Shown here: piece after piece, positions 1 through 12,300 of the stretch
Position numbering within the stretch: the first letter of the stretch is position 1
How the letters are laid out: every line of letters starts with the position of its first letter
Assembly: GCF_964199755.1 (NCBI RefSeq)
Contig: NC_133903.1
Coordinates: 53,063,239 to 53,127,238, forward strand
DNA length: 64,000 nucleotides
From: Larus michahellis
Taxonomy: Eukaryota; Chordata; Aves; Charadriiformes; Laridae
Reading direction: 5' to 3'
Position numbers and translations under genes: made by a program
The notes under the pieces: generated by a model
Seen by the model: the letters and a program-made list of their open reading frames with translations, nothing else
Database searches by the model: none
What the model was told of the DNA's origin: nothing

Positions 1-3000
1 ACATAAACTGCAAAGAAGAACATCAAAGCTCTATTTCTTGGTTTTGAATATGTAGAAAGCTAGAGCATTTTTCTAACCTTCTCATAAGAAAAGGTGTTTA
101 TCTATCATGTCCACACTGCGTGTGATCAGTACTAATTTTCTTAATGTAATCTTTATTTCCATTATATGTAACTGATATAACATTGATCCTGTATTCACTG
201 GAAATTAATTCACGTTATACATATTTTCATAGCCCCTCTCATCATCCAGTCCCACAGCATTTTGCAGCAACTAAAGGGTCAATGACGACTGTAAACCAGA
301 ATTTTTTCACTTCACTCTTTTATTGGCATTAAGATTTTTGTTGTAGCAAGTGCATGTAAAAAAATCCAGTGGCTCCCTTAAACTTTTAGGATGACTGTCT
401 TTAAATCTGACATCATCTATTTTGTATGGTGAACAGCCCACAGTACGGAATGTAGACATAAACATTTTCATGCAGAAATCACTCCTTTGCCATGATTATC
501 CCCCATCACAAGTTGCAAATTGCCCTTGATAAATCAAACTAGAAAACATAAATCTGGCCAAATGCTCTCCCTTTTTTCTAAGGGCCAGTGGTAGTTTTCT
601 CAAAAGGTTATTTAGTCATGTAAGTCAGGATCTTCTGGCATATATAATTCATGCAGATTTGGGCAGCCTTGCCCTAGTATATCAGGTTATAGTAAAGCAA
701 ATCAGGACTTGTTAAAACAGCCCTGCTCCTGCAGAGATAAGGAACACATCACAACATCTGGTCTGGGCATCGATTGGGAAATATCAACTGAAGAATGGGG
801 ATGTGCAGCGCTAGTGAAGAGGAAGAGGTTTTATCAGCTCTCTATCTGGTTAAAGAAACACATCCTCCTTATAGTTTCCAGAAAAAAATAAAAGAAAAGA
901 AAAAACAGACAGAAATGAAGAGCATCAAAAGAAGTGGTCCAATCCCTTGAGTGCATAAGGATATCTGTAACTTTTTGCTTCTTTCTAAAGTAGTACTGAT
1001 GGTTTTTCTTTACTAGGGCAAAAATAAAAGCCAAACCAAAGCTGATTCTCTACAGGTCTTTTCAAGCCAAATACACTGGTTTATAAGTAAGCATAGATCA
1101 GGTCACATTCTAAGTTCTTAATGTCCTTACAGAACTTAAGCATTGCAATTTTAAATTTATTTTAATAATCTTCTGAAGATAAAGTCATTATCTGAAGTGG
1201 AATATATATTTCTATTGCCTTGAAAAGTGCTCTGGGTCTACTGGAGTGCATATATTTACTGAACGGCAAAGATAGCCCTGGCTAGTCTGTCATATATTCC
1301 TGAAGCACCATTTCCCAGTTAGCCAGATAAACTGTTTAATTTTTAAACATTTCTCAGACAGGGAAATTAAACCAGTAACAGGCAACAGGACTACCAAAAG
1401 CACTCACTGGAACAGAGGCTTACACAAGCAGGCGGTTTTCTATTTCTTCACAGTTACAACCACTTGTGGTTTTCTTCTCTGAGAGGTTTACACAATAATT
1501 GTAAATAAGAAGGGGTAGCATCCATCTCAAAAAAGATCTGCAAAAATTTAGGAATTCGGAAATTGCATGTGTGTGTCTTAATAGACAATCTAGAAAGAGA
1601 GATCTGGGACAGCAAGAAGATGGTAATAAAAAGACCAGCATGTAAATTCTTACCCTTAAATAGTTTTATTTGCATTTAGAGTTGAGCACTAGGGTATTAC
1701 TATTTACCTGTATGTCTATCCCAATACTGCCTGCAAAAATATGGCTGTATTTTTAAAAACTAAACACAATACTAATGCAATCTCTAGTTCAGGACCTACC
1801 CATGCTGCAGAATGCGGGAAAAGGGATGGCATCTGAAGAAACTATCACCCTATAAATGCTGTTACTTCCTTTACTTTTCCTCTATGTATCTGCTACTGGC
1901 CAGTCACAGACAAGATACGAGCCTAAAGAGACTCTAGATATAACTTATGACCGAGTAGGGTTCCAGATTTGTTATGTTCAATCATTGTCCAAATTTCATT
2001 AATGTATGAGACTTAAAAGTGTCCTCTGTAATTTTTGAGAATTCTATGTGTTTCTTCTTCAGATCAAAAAGTAAAACTATAAGATAATCTGAACCTAAGA
2101 AAACTCAGTCTCTCTTTCACCGTGTGCTTCTAGCCAATGAAGTCTCAGCAGTGGTCACATAAAAAGGGTTCTGAGCCACCTAAAATACAATACTATTCAT
2201 CTCCTACTGAAAAATTAATTTAAAAAAAAAGTAATCTTTTGTGACTGTGCTGGAATGAAAAATTAAATCCTTCAAACTCTGATCTAAAGTCTTTCTCAGA
2301 AACTGGACACAATAAAGAAGATGGATTTGATTTTTCAAATCAATTACCAGAGCTGTCTGTGTATATTAAAGAAAAGGAAGTTCCAGGTAAGTTGACTATC
2401 CAAAATCACTAGTTTCCACATGAAATACAATCTGATGGTGTGAGGTGGACAAGAAAGGCAATATGAAGTACTGTAACTGTACACACTAGCGTGTGTGACA
2501 TGAGTAAAACTCAGAAACACGTTTTGTGCTATTCCAAGAATAATTCCTAGGCTTCAGTTCCCTTATAAAATAACTGCTGCTGTAAAACCAAAGCCAACAT
2601 GTGTCAGTTCAGAAATACATGACTCAAAAACAACCATGAATGAATCCCATAACAGAACTTCACAATTTCTCGAGGCAAGCAAACCTACTAGCTGCAGAGA
2701 AAAAAGCAGAACTGGAGCTAGCATGCCAAAAGGCCTATGAAGAGTCACTGGAAACTACTTATGGTCAATAACAAAGGCCTACGAAAAGGGACTGGAAATT
2801 ACTTATAGTCAATAATAAAAAATAAACAATAGTCAGTAGGGAAAAAAGTTAAGCCTCCGAGGACATAAAAGGAAAACAAATACTGAAAGAGAAGCGAGTA
2901 CTGCAACGTGGCTTAAATAACCCTTTCATGGAGTGGGATGCTAACACTTTAAAAAAATAAAATACAGTTATGGAAGAAGAGGAAAAGAAACATCCTGAGA

Positions 3001-4367
3001 AAACATGCAGAAAGGTTCATTTTCACTTAAGCACAATAGGCAAACGTTGAACAGAGGAAACAAACAGGCATTGCACTCCTTGGTAACTAACAGAAACAAA
3101 AATTTCTATTCAGCATCTTTGGTATATGGAATGAAAGCTTTGCCAGTATTAATCACTTACTTATTCTGCATTACATATGGATACGTTTAATGTTACTGGA
3201 GTTGAGTTTGATCAGTTTTAAACCAGAACATTGCTGTACAATTTTTCATATATGATAGATCTTTTCAGTACCACACTAGGACTATGAGCTTAACTCCAGA
3301 TTCCTTTTGCAACCTAAAACACAACTTCAACGCACGATGCCAAAATAGCAGTTGCAGTTAGCCTAGAAGATGAGAAAGGATGCTGACAGGGAGTTAAATC
3401 TTTGCTGTCTAAATTATGAGCAGTATCAGGATTGATTCACACTTTGCTTTTTCCAAATTCAGCTCTTCAAAATGCTGGCTAGCACTCATCAATGTATTGG
3501 TTTTTAGCTACTTGTACAAATATCCAAGCTCTTTAGAGAGAATTTATGTTCAGAATCCACATGTCTACCAATTAGCATAAGAACCACCCAAAACAGATTG
3601 GTTATGTTTAATTTTATGGTTTTGAGGAACCAGGGGAAATCTCAGGAAAAGCATCAAGAGAAGTCAAAGAAACCAAAGAGCTCTTTCACTTAAATTCAGA
3701 TTCAAGTTTTATGATGTAAGCAAAATTTCTTTTAAAAAGCCCCACTTTTTAAAAAAGAAATGGATCAGTAACTGTCTGGAGGCAGAGAGTAAATTAGACT
3801 GCTGAAGAAAAACGGCACCACAAAGCCTCTGAATTTTACTTTATTGGAATATACGCTGCCTGAAAGTATTACTTAAGTAAGTTTTATTATAGCATGGTTT
3901 ATACTTTTAAAGAATGTTTAGATTCTCGGTTTTCTTATCTTACCACTAACAACGTATTTAAAGAATTCCATATATTTTATTTCATTCAGAAACAATTTAA
4001 CAACTACTCAAAATAAAAACATGGCATTTCAACATATACAATTTTAGAAGATGAGCTACATTTCCAAAATATAATCATCTAACTTAATTGGCAAGCAGGT
4101 TCAGAGCCTGTTCAGCTAAAGAGAGTCATTTAGGGAAATCTAAATTTCTTCAAGATGATAAATGAAAATATATACATCAACTAAAGCAGATGCAGATTTA
4201 TAAAAACATATTTCATTCAAAAATATACTCAAATATTAATTTTTGCTTATAATATTTCTCCTCTCGCCTTTTTCCACAAACATATTATTTAGTGGTACTA
4301 TCTCCCCAAGATTAAAAATGTTTTTCCATGAAACTCAGGAAGAATAACAACAAAACGTCAGTCTTAC
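1..4367 (-). other. OMA1: OMA1 intron, left edge
   Basis: This AT-rich stretch lies 3' of the last visible OMA1 exon. I looked on the minus strand for the conserved downstream OMA1 segment (the Glu-Ala-Glu-Ala-Asp zinc-ligand region and the tail) and did not find it, so I read the whole stretch as intron, with the final exons beyond position 1. The only structure I see is a two-copy tandem duplication near 2.75 kb. Short open frames here look like chance. Confidence 0.7.
2728..2816. repeat. Two-copy tandem duplication, 44-bp period
   Basis: AGGCCT at 2731 and again at 2775 marks two adjacent imperfect copies, each running through ACTGGAAA, a TACTTAT block and a GTCAATAA block. Differences between copies are scattered substitutions, so it is an old local duplication. 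It lies inside the OMA1 intron and has no evident function. Confidence 0.75.
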
Positions 4368-4496
4368 CTCCTGCAACTTGCTCTGAATCCACTGTCCAAC
4401 AACTGCCAAACTATCACGGGGACAGATGGCCCAAATCATAGTGAGAAAGATGAGTGATAGAAAATCCAAGAAGTGAACCAGGCTGGCTTTCTCTGC
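4368..4496 (-). CDS. OMA1: OMA1 coding exon 6
   Basis: Acceptor ttgcag precedes GCAGAGAAAGCC and the donor is gtaaga. The 43 codons read [37 protein letters not shown], very close to the human segment just after the HEXXH helix. It contains a hydrophobic stretch. It is phase 0 at both ends. Confidence 0.95.
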
Positions 4497-7400
4497 CTGC
4501 AAACAAAAATTGTCCCATTTTCATTCTTTACTGTCAGATATTTCTTTAGAACATAACAGAATTCAGAAATACTGTAAAAATCACTATTTTTTTTCTATGC
4601 AGCCATAGGAAATTATATGATTTTATTAACGAGTCTAGGAGTAACAAACCGAGTTGCTGAGTGCCTCTAGTTCCTTATGTCTGTGCTATAGGAGAAAAGG
4701 CATCTCCAGACCAAGTTCTAAATGATTGTTAATAGTGAGCCATAATCCATCCATACAATTATGAAAAAAGTACTGGCAGACTTTGTGCTGACACTGACTA
4801 CTACAGGACTTTTGACAGTTGTTAAGTACTACAGGAGTAATAAGGATATACTGTACCAGAATAGTCTCATTTCAAACTCAATTTTTCTTTAATTAGAAAG
4901 AGTCACACTGAAACTTTGGTTGCTAGCGATCGGGAAAATCTTAATTAATTAGAATTCATTTAAGGATTTTAGACAGCTTTCTTTAAATACTTACTGCATG
5001 TTCCAACACAGCGTGAGCTATTTCATGTCCCAAAATGAAAGACAGCTGATGAATATCAGAAACTGCATTTAGCAACCCAGTGAAAACAAACACTTGTCCA
5101 TTCTGTAAACAAAAAAAAGAGTCAAAATTAAGTAAATAAATAAAATACTGTTTCAATATTACTACTAATTTTTGCATTGGGTTCAACTTACTGGAAGCAC
5201 AAAAGCATTTACACCTGGTTCATCAACCACATGGATAACCCACTTGAGCGCTGAGACCTGTGGGATATCCTTATTGCTTTCAGATAAATGACCAACAACT
5301 CTCTCCACAACCTGATAGCGCGCATCTGTCTCAGGTAACATTTTACTTTTGAATTCTTCCATCCACTAAAAAAAAAATAAATTAAAAAATCATTGATTGC
5401 CATGCAGAACAAACACACAGTAAATGACTAACTGGTAAACCAATTTAGCAGCTACACATGCCCTAGTTAAATCTAAGTTTTAATACATTTTCCTTTCATA
5501 TACCCAAAGCCGATATATTAGATTTAGGCTTTCAGACCCACAAGTTAAGGATTAATAAACTTAAAAGGAAGTAAACTGACCACAAATGAAAAATAAGATA
5601 GTATAAACTTGTTCTTACAGCCTCCTATATCTGGCGTTTCCCTAATATACAGTTAAGCTCAGCATCACAATTTGACAAACCTTTCTATACCTTCCTGAAT
5701 TTATAATTTTTCTCTGTCTGTACACTTCTACTGTAATTTGTAAGGTGGACAAATTTATACAAAAGATGTAATTTGAATATATCCTTGTACTTCTTTTGCT
5801 ATGTTCTTATCTCGCATTCTCCATCTGCTGGAATAGTGACATTTGGATATGGCTGGATTATCAACTTTTACTGACTTTGGAACAGAAAAATCACAGAACT
5901 CAAAGTTACAGAAATTAATACAATGGACAGTTTAAAAGAAAGCAATTAAAGAAAAATCATAGAATCATAGAATCATTTAGGTTGGAAAAGACCCTTGGGA
6001 TCGAGTCCAACCATCAACTCCACTCTACAAAGTTCTCCCTTACACCATATCACTTAACATCACATCTAAACAAGTCTTAAAACACATTCACCACCACCTC
6101 CCTGGGCAGCCTATTCCAGTGTCTGACCTCTCTTTCTGGGAAGAATTTTTTCCTAATGTCCAGTCTAAAACCTACCCTGCTGCAGCTTGAACCCATTCCC
6201 TCCTGTTCTATCGCTAATTACCTGTGAGAAGAGACCAGCACCAACCTCTCTACAGTGTCCTTTCAAGTAGTTGTAGAGAGTGATGAGGTCTCCCCTCAGC
6301 CTCCTCTGCCTCAAACTAAACAGTCCCAGCTCCTTCAAAATGAGCTGATCCAATGGAAAAAAAAAAAGTACAACTGAATGCAGGTGGAGAGCACTACCGT
6401 AGGAAGTGACAGCTTGGAGGAAAGGATCTTAATGAGACAGACCTGAGCATGTACCTATTATCTAGGCTTTTATTGCTTCTACCAGATTTTTATATTTCTT
6501 GTTATATTACAATAACGCAGTTAGAAATGTTTGCTACACACGTTATATGTGTTCTTTAACCATCATGTGTCCCTGAATGGTTTGCTGATGGAAAGGGAAC
6601 TCTTAAAAAGAATGGGGACAAGAGGAGGGGGTAACTGATGGGGGTGCTCTGCACAGTTCTGAGCATGAAATTCAAAACGAATTAGGACACAACTAGCTTT
6701 GTTTGCCCATCTCATTAATTGGACTATCTCATCACTAAAAAAAAGCATTAACAATTTTAGAGTATTTTGAATTTTTTTTTAATCTTACCATATCATATTC
6801 TATCTGTGACAGTTCTCTGAAATGCTCTTTTCCAAACACCAACAGTCGAGCGCGTCCAGTGACAGGTGTCTCCTCCAAGTGAGTAAAATAAAACATGACA
6901 AATAAAACTCCTAAGCTACTAACACCCAGGAGTATCTTCCATTTATTTCTCCTTGCACTTTCTTTAAAAAGTTCCCGTTTATTAGGAGGAAGTGCCTTCC
7001 ACCAATTTCTTATGCTCCTGTAAGATACAAACATTGTCAACTTAGGACACAGTTAAAAAGGAATTTGTTGGTGTCCACCCTTGCTGTATTCTATATTACA
7101 GCCTCACCTCAGGTAAGAGCTTATGGAAGGTTATACTGTAATTGGCTTCTACTCCATTCCATTTCTTCCCTCCCAAAGGAAAAAGAATGCCCCTTAGTGT
7201 CTTGGTTCATCTCCCTTTACCACATGTAAATGAGAACGAGAAGAGCAAACCATACATCTAACACCTCTGATAACAGAAATAACTTATTGTTGAGCAAACT
7301 GTCAGTCTAGGCCCCAGTCCTATAAAATTTTGCAGATACTAAAATGAAAACGCTACAAATACACCTACCACTCTCCACCAAAACCAACGAACTCATGCAC

Positions 7401-7964
7401 ACATCCTTGTGTAATGGGGTCTTACACTGAGAGGGAAAGTGAGATAGTATTTTACCTGCCAAGAATGATAGCAAATAATTTCTGAGCTGGCTTAACAATA
7501 ATCCAGAAAAGAGGAACTGGTGCAGCCTGAAATGATGGTGATGTGTGAAAAGACCTGATGATCTCAGCGTTCCAAGCAGAAAAACGATGTGGGAATTGCC
7601 CTAAAGAACTGATCTGGAGGGATGTGGTCTTCTGCCCCAACGGCTGAGAAGACTGGAAGCAAAACCTTCCCGAACTGTGGAGAACATTCTTGTATACCTC
7701 TGTATTGGAGATAGTCAAAAGACACCTCTGTCCTTTACCAATGAAGTTTCTATACGACTCAGGGCTTCCAGTCAAAAAACAGTTTCTAGTAGTTCCACTG
7801 AAATCCAGCCTTTGGCATCTCTGTTGTGTACAACTGACTTGAGTTCGGCAATATCCTGCGTAAGACCTATAGAGATTATTGCAGTTCCTGTGCTTTGTCA
7901 AAGAAGCCAAATGAAAGAAAATACAGTTCCTGCCTGGCAACTTTAGACCACAGATGATATTCAT
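4368..7964 (-). CDS. OMA1: OMA1 zinc metallopeptidase, coding exons 2-6 (C-terminus off window)
   Basis: OMA1 is an M48-family metalloprotease of the mitochondrial inner membrane. On membrane stress it cleaves OPA1, and also DELE1, linking mitochondrial damage to fission and the integrated stress response. Five coding exons join in frame: 7456-7964, 6789-7017, 5192-5365, 4995-5102 and 4368-4496, giving 383 codons. The start at 7964 opens MNIICGLKL, matching the human N-terminus in style. Visible features are a presequence-like N-terminus, the conserved [13 protein letters not shown] segment, a membrane helix in exon 3, and the HEIAH zinc site in exon 5. Human OMA1 is 524 residues, so about 140 C-terminal residues, including the third zinc ligand, lie left of position 1. 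All splice sites are GT-AG and phases are consistent. Confidence 0.95.
4995..5102 (-). CDS. OMA1: OMA1 coding exon 5, HEXXH catalytic exon
   Basis: This exon has 36 codons and is phase 0 at both ends. It reads [12 protein letters not shown], then a stretch ending [18 protein letters not shown] is the HEXXH motif: the two His bind zinc and the Glu activates water. The donor is gtaagt and the acceptor tttacag. The intron to exon 4 is only 89 bp. Confidence 0.96.
5192..5365 (-). CDS. OMA1: OMA1 coding exon 4
   Basis: This exon has 58 codons, begins WMEEF and ends [18 protein letters not shown], the start of the peptidase fold. Acceptor is ttttag and donor gtaagt. Homology runs straight on from exon 3 (EYDM) and into exon 5 (NGQVF). 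Confidence 0.95.
5956..6350 (-). mobile_element. CR1 LINE 3' fragment
   Basis: The plus strand opens with TCATAGAA repeated twice and then a TTTAGGTTGGAAAAGACCC block. This is the reverse complement of an avian CR1 3' end, whose terminus carries ATTCTATG-like octamers. The following 390 bp show the usual CR1 untranslated-tail phrases: GGGCAGCCTATTCCAGTG, TTTTTTCCTAATGTCCA, CCCTCCTGTTCTATC and AGGTCTCCCCTCAGCCTCC. It is 5'-truncated, oriented minus, and lies inside the OMA1 intron 5366-6788. It supports a sauropsid, probably avian, source. Confidence 0.93.
6789..7017 (-). CDS. OMA1: OMA1 coding exon 3, membrane segment
   Basis: Acceptor cttacag and donor gtaaga bound 229 nt. It opens with the end of a split Arg codon, then [15 protein letters not shown], a basic RRNKWK stretch and the membrane helix [20 protein letters not shown]. 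It ends [11 protein letters not shown]. The WWxALPPNK block is characteristic of vertebrate OMA1. Confidence 0.95.
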
Positions 7965-7984
7965 AACTTCTTTGGTTGGTTACC
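7456..7984 (-). CDS. OMA1: OMA1 exon 2 with start codon
   Basis: Acceptor ctttgtttcag ends at 7985, so exon 2 spans 7456-7984 with 20 nt of 5' UTR before the ATG at 7964-7962. It encodes 169 codons plus two bases of the next Arg. The N-terminus is basic with Ser, Thr and aromatic residues, as expected for a mitochondrial presequence, but poorly conserved. Conservation rises at [17 protein letters not shown] and FAIILGR. The donor is gtaaaa. Confidence 0.93.
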
Positions 7985-8936
7985 CTGAAACAAAGAAAAA
8001 AAAAAATAGCAGAGAGATTTTAAGAAAACCACCCAAACACGAAACTCAGAAATGTTTCTTCATTTCAGCTGAACAGATACCATGTATTTGTTTGCCAACA
8101 CTTGAATTGCACAAGAATTCTCATAACAACTACATACATGCAGTTACAACCGCATCCTGTTGGAGTTTTAAGGTACCGATCTGCTTTCAACTGTGAAAAA
8201 GTCAATTTCTTTTACTGCTGAGAATAAAACTGTGATTTTTTTTTTTTTCTTTCACTTTTATTACCACCAGAATGACTGCAGGTGTCCCTTGTGGAAGACG
8301 TGTGCATCATCACCTTTCTGTGCTGGGCTCCTTGACACAGGTGCCATTCATACACACTGAGGAAAACCGGCATCTATTGAGCATTTTGCCGATACTTTGC
8401 TGTTGAACGCAGGGCGCAGATCTGCTACACCCGGCCTAGAAACAAAACGACTCCACGCAGCGAAACCGAGTGTCTCCCAGACAGTAGCCCCTGATTTACG
8501 GGGTATGGAAACACCTTCCCGCCGGGAGGGGCAGGCCCCAGCACCGGCATTTTCACCCGCTGGCTCTAACGGCGGACTCTGCTCCCCGGTCAGGGCGAGG
8601 AACCGCCGGTTCCCCCCGCCTTTCCTCCCTTTCTGGCAGCGGCCCGACACCCCGAGCCGCCCTCGGGGGTTGACCGCGACTGCCGCCACTCAAAATCCCG
8701 CCGCGAGCACCCCCCCGCCCTCGGTGCTGGCGACTATCGTGATATGGGCAGACGTGAGGAGACGAAGGAGGGGAAGAGAGGGAGACGCGTCACTCTGCGG
8801 CGCCCGTCCGGAGCGGGGCGGGGGGGAGTGGGGGCCGGCGCGCGGGAGGGAAAGAAGAGCCCCGGCCGCCCTCACAGATGAACGTCCTTGGGATCTGCTC
8901 CGGGAAAGACCTCCTCTATGGGGCTCCCCTACTCAC

Positions 8937-9138
8937 CACGCCGGGAGGCGGCGGAGGAGGAGTCAGACCGGGCCGCCGCTGAGCCGCCGCCGATGCCGGG
9001 CCAAGGCGGGACGGGCCCGGCGCCGCGCGCGCCCCCCTTCCCTCAGGCGCCGGCTCCCGCCCCGCGGAGGCTCCGCCCGCGGCCTCGAGCCCCGGCACGC
9101 GACATGCGGGAGGAGGCCGCGGCACCCCCAGCCGCCAT
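8937..9138 (-). other. OMA1: OMA1 non-coding exon 1 (5' limit uncertain)
   Basis: Minus-strand sequence ending GGCGTG, followed by gtgagtagg, is a strong donor at 8936-8931 that can join the exon 2 acceptor at 7985. The transcription start is not visible; I set the 5' limit near the YY1-type box. Were the transcript to start further upstream, an upstream ATG at 9138 would open a 31-codon frame. Confidence 0.6.
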
Positions 9139-9142
9139 TTTG
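9131..9142 (+). promoter_or_regulatory. YY1-type box
   Basis: GCCGCCATTTTG is a near-perfect YY1 motif, a box often found just downstream of transcription starts in CpG-island promoters. It lies in the OMA1 first-exon area and, read on the minus strand, contains an ATG. Confidence 0.6.
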
Positions 9143-9330
9143 TGTTAGTCAGGGCGGCCGCGGCTCGGCCGTGGAGGGAAGCGAGCGGGGATCTTCCTTC
9201 CTTCAGGAGGCGTCGTGCCGCGCTGGTGCTGTTCCTTCTCCTGTGTTGCCTTTCCTCACGGTTCTGCTGTGAGGTCTCGGCGTGGCGCTGCCTCACCTTG
9301 CGGCGGGGCTGGCCCTCATCCTGAAGTTCC

Positions 9331-12300
9331 GGGGCCTGGCTGTTAAAGAGGCCCCAAACTAGACTTTTAGGCCCCTTCAGCTTTCAGAGCTCGTGGGTGT
9401 TATGCCTTGGCGTTGCTTGCTGGTTTTGGAGATCTGAAGTCTCAAGGTGCTTCCTGGTCTCAGAGGGCTGGTGATGCTCCTGTGGAAGGGAGCAGTCAGC
9501 TGTACTGCGACAGTGGTAGGTGGAGAGGTGGTTTGGCTTTTCCCAAATGCAAGAAAATGGCAAGCTGCTAACCTAATATGTAACTTTTGGCCTACTCGTG
9601 TAGCTGATCAAAGTACATCTGAAATGATGTGATGCAAAAACCAGATTATATGCTGCATGAAAGGATGAGACTAGGATGTATGGTAATGACAAGGCACCCC
9701 AGGCTTCATACAAGCCCTGGGGCTTTGCATGTAAACAAAGGCCCTCTCATTGCAAAATGTGAAGAAACACAGATCTTTGCCGTCACCAGTCACATATTCT
9801 GTGTATGAGCACATTCAAATATGGTTCATTGTTTGCTGAGATACTCACTAGTCTATGCCTTTTTATTACAGAGGCTCTCTCCTGTGACAGTGTTAAGCAT
9901 TGATGCCAAGGAAAATATATACTGACCAGATCTTGAAGTCCAGGCCAAGAAGTAACTTTATGTAGTGACGGGTAGAAAGTCTGTTTTCAGCAGACACGGT
10001 TCCGTTAAGGCTGCCCAGCCTCCATTATCATGGGAGGCATGAGGAGTAAAATCTTGAAGTCAATTAGCAGGGCATTGATTTTTGTGACTGTCAGCTCCAG
10101 TCACAAAAACAGCTGAGCTGTAGCAGCAGAAAAGCACTTTGTCTAACCTCAGGCGTGTGTTTCTCCCAGCTGTGACGAAACGAAGAACTGAGGTGGAAGC
10201 TTTCATTAATGTCTCCTGATGCTTAATGTCCTGATCTCTTAGACTTAGTATTTACCTGCTTTTCTTGCTGCCTTTATGTAGAATTTTCTGTTCCTAAGCT
10301 AAGCGTGAAAGCTTTCTAGCATTTCTTCTGTGGAGCAAATGCCATTCTTCCACCTCACGGAGTCTCCACTTTATTTCAAGTTTGCTGAAAATGTTTTTTC
10401 ACTTTGCATACTTCTTTTTGCTGTTATTTGTTTCTCCCGTTGCATTATTTAACTCTGTTTGCATAGAGGGTATAGGAGCTATTTCTGCATTCCTGACTTG
10501 CTTAAATTCCTGTTAAACTCAATGGATATTTTGAGTGTGCAAAGATGGGGCTAAAAGTTGCGTTCTACATTCTGCACTTCTAAAATCTCCCCAAGTGGCA
10601 TCAGTTATAATTAAAACTTCAAAGCAGAGAGGCAACAAATACAGCACAGGTAATTATAGGATATCTCTATCAGATACCAACGTTAAATGTCTCTATATGA
10701 AAATCTGTCAAATAGTTGAGCAATCAGATAGTTACAAAGTGGTGCTTTTCTCTAAACAGACATACAGTAAGAAAAACAACATTCTAACTAGTCACTTATA
10801 CCAGGGCTCCTCTTGAATTCTAATGAATATATATATACATAGAACTTTTTTTTTTCTGAGGAAATAAGGAAGTTCTGTGCTTTAGAGAGACTCGTTTTGT
10901 AGCCGAGATTTTGCTTTCTGGCCTCATCTCTTCTTGAAAAAAAGACTGTAATTCACATTTCTGAAGAAGACCAGAAGGCAAGCTTTCATGCCTTAAGACT
11001 GCGTAAGACCCACTTAGAGGTCATAAGTGATGTATAGGTTTTCTGATGAACCTCAGCACGGCACTGAATTTCATTGCTGAAAAACTGATCTGTAGAGTGA
11101 GTTCAGATCATGAAGCATTTTCACAGCTGTCTTTTTTTTTTTTCCCCAAAGATGAAATGCATATGAAACACCTGTGAACTCTGTACGTGGTAGGATGGAG
11201 CTCACAGAGTCATTTATCATTGCCTGTCCCCAAATCTTTGCTTCAAGTTGCAGTGGAGGAAACCACTTAATATCAAAACCCCTTGACTGAGTAAATATGA
11301 GTTTATCAAAGCTTTTGCTGTCCACATATACTGTACAGATACACTATGCTGTAGTCCTTAGCACAATTAAGCAATTAACTCTTTAACAGGTAGAATTTTC
11401 CCGTGTAGCCGTGTCCATTAGTATTTGTGTATCTCAGTATAAGTAGTTGTACTGAACTGGATGAGATTTTGTACATGTATGAAATTATTTACGCAAGCAA
11501 ATGTCCAATCCAATAAAAGTAATGAAAAACAGTTTAAATAGAAAATATTTTTCTGTATATCCAGGTGGAAACAATTTGATATTAAAGTCTCCTGCTACCA
11601 ATTTTGATCATCACAATTAAAAAGCTGACAGTTAAAATGTACAGTCTTCAGCTTCAAATGAAAATCTCCTTATAAAATATTTGGCTTTTATATAAATCCA
11701 AGCAAAAACTAAGTATTAATTGAGAGTACAGCCCTTTACAAAACATCTGTGAAGAGGTTGTAAGGAAGGAGTGGTCTTGTCTTTGCTCGCTATTTTACAA
11801 TATTTTAATGAAAGACTTTCAGTAAAAGACTCAGAAGATCCCTCGCTACTGGGGAATTGATTTTGATGTCCCAGATGTCCAGTTTGTTAGTGCGTTTATT
11901 CAGCACTGGCATTCCTGGGAATCACTTAGTGCTGCCAGTCCTACATTGACTTGCACTAGTGATGTGTACCTTGCTGGCCCAGGACACTCCTCAGCCTAGG
12001 GTTAAGTGCATTAGCTATTTTTCTGTTTTTCTTCTTCTCGGGGGCAAGAGGAATATAGACGAGATACTGGGACTTAAGGAACCACGTGTACAAATATTCA
12101 GATTAAATACACTTGAGGAGCTTCTCATTTTGAGGGCCCTAAGGTGAAGTAATGAAAATGAACTCCAGCATTAGGTATTGCTTTCGGCTTGCCACATCTG
12201 ACAACCATTGCGCTGTAGAGGGCAACTTGAATGCTAAGTTGCAAAACTGGCAGAAATTCTGAAACTCTATCACTGAATGATTTTGTTATTTTTATTATTT

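Larger units (their letters stand above)
8500..9330 (-). promoter_or_regulatory. OMA1: OMA1 CpG-island promoter
   Basis: GC content and CpG density jump sharply against the flanks, especially over 8560-9200. The minus-strand non-coding first exon of OMA1 sits inside it. Long open frames on both strands here are a by-product of few TA-containing stops in GC-rich DNA. I see no divergent plus-strand gene with matching splice sites. Confidence 0.8.

Noticed and set aside
1-4367. Search for the last OMA1 exons
   Set aside because: The conserved EAEADK-type segment and tail were not found on the minus strand, so no exon was called.
8397-9296. Long open frames on both strands (up to 291 codons)
   Set aside because: They lie in the OMA1 CpG island, are rich in Arg, Pro and Ala in several frames at once, and resemble no family. 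GC-rich DNA simply lacks stop codons.
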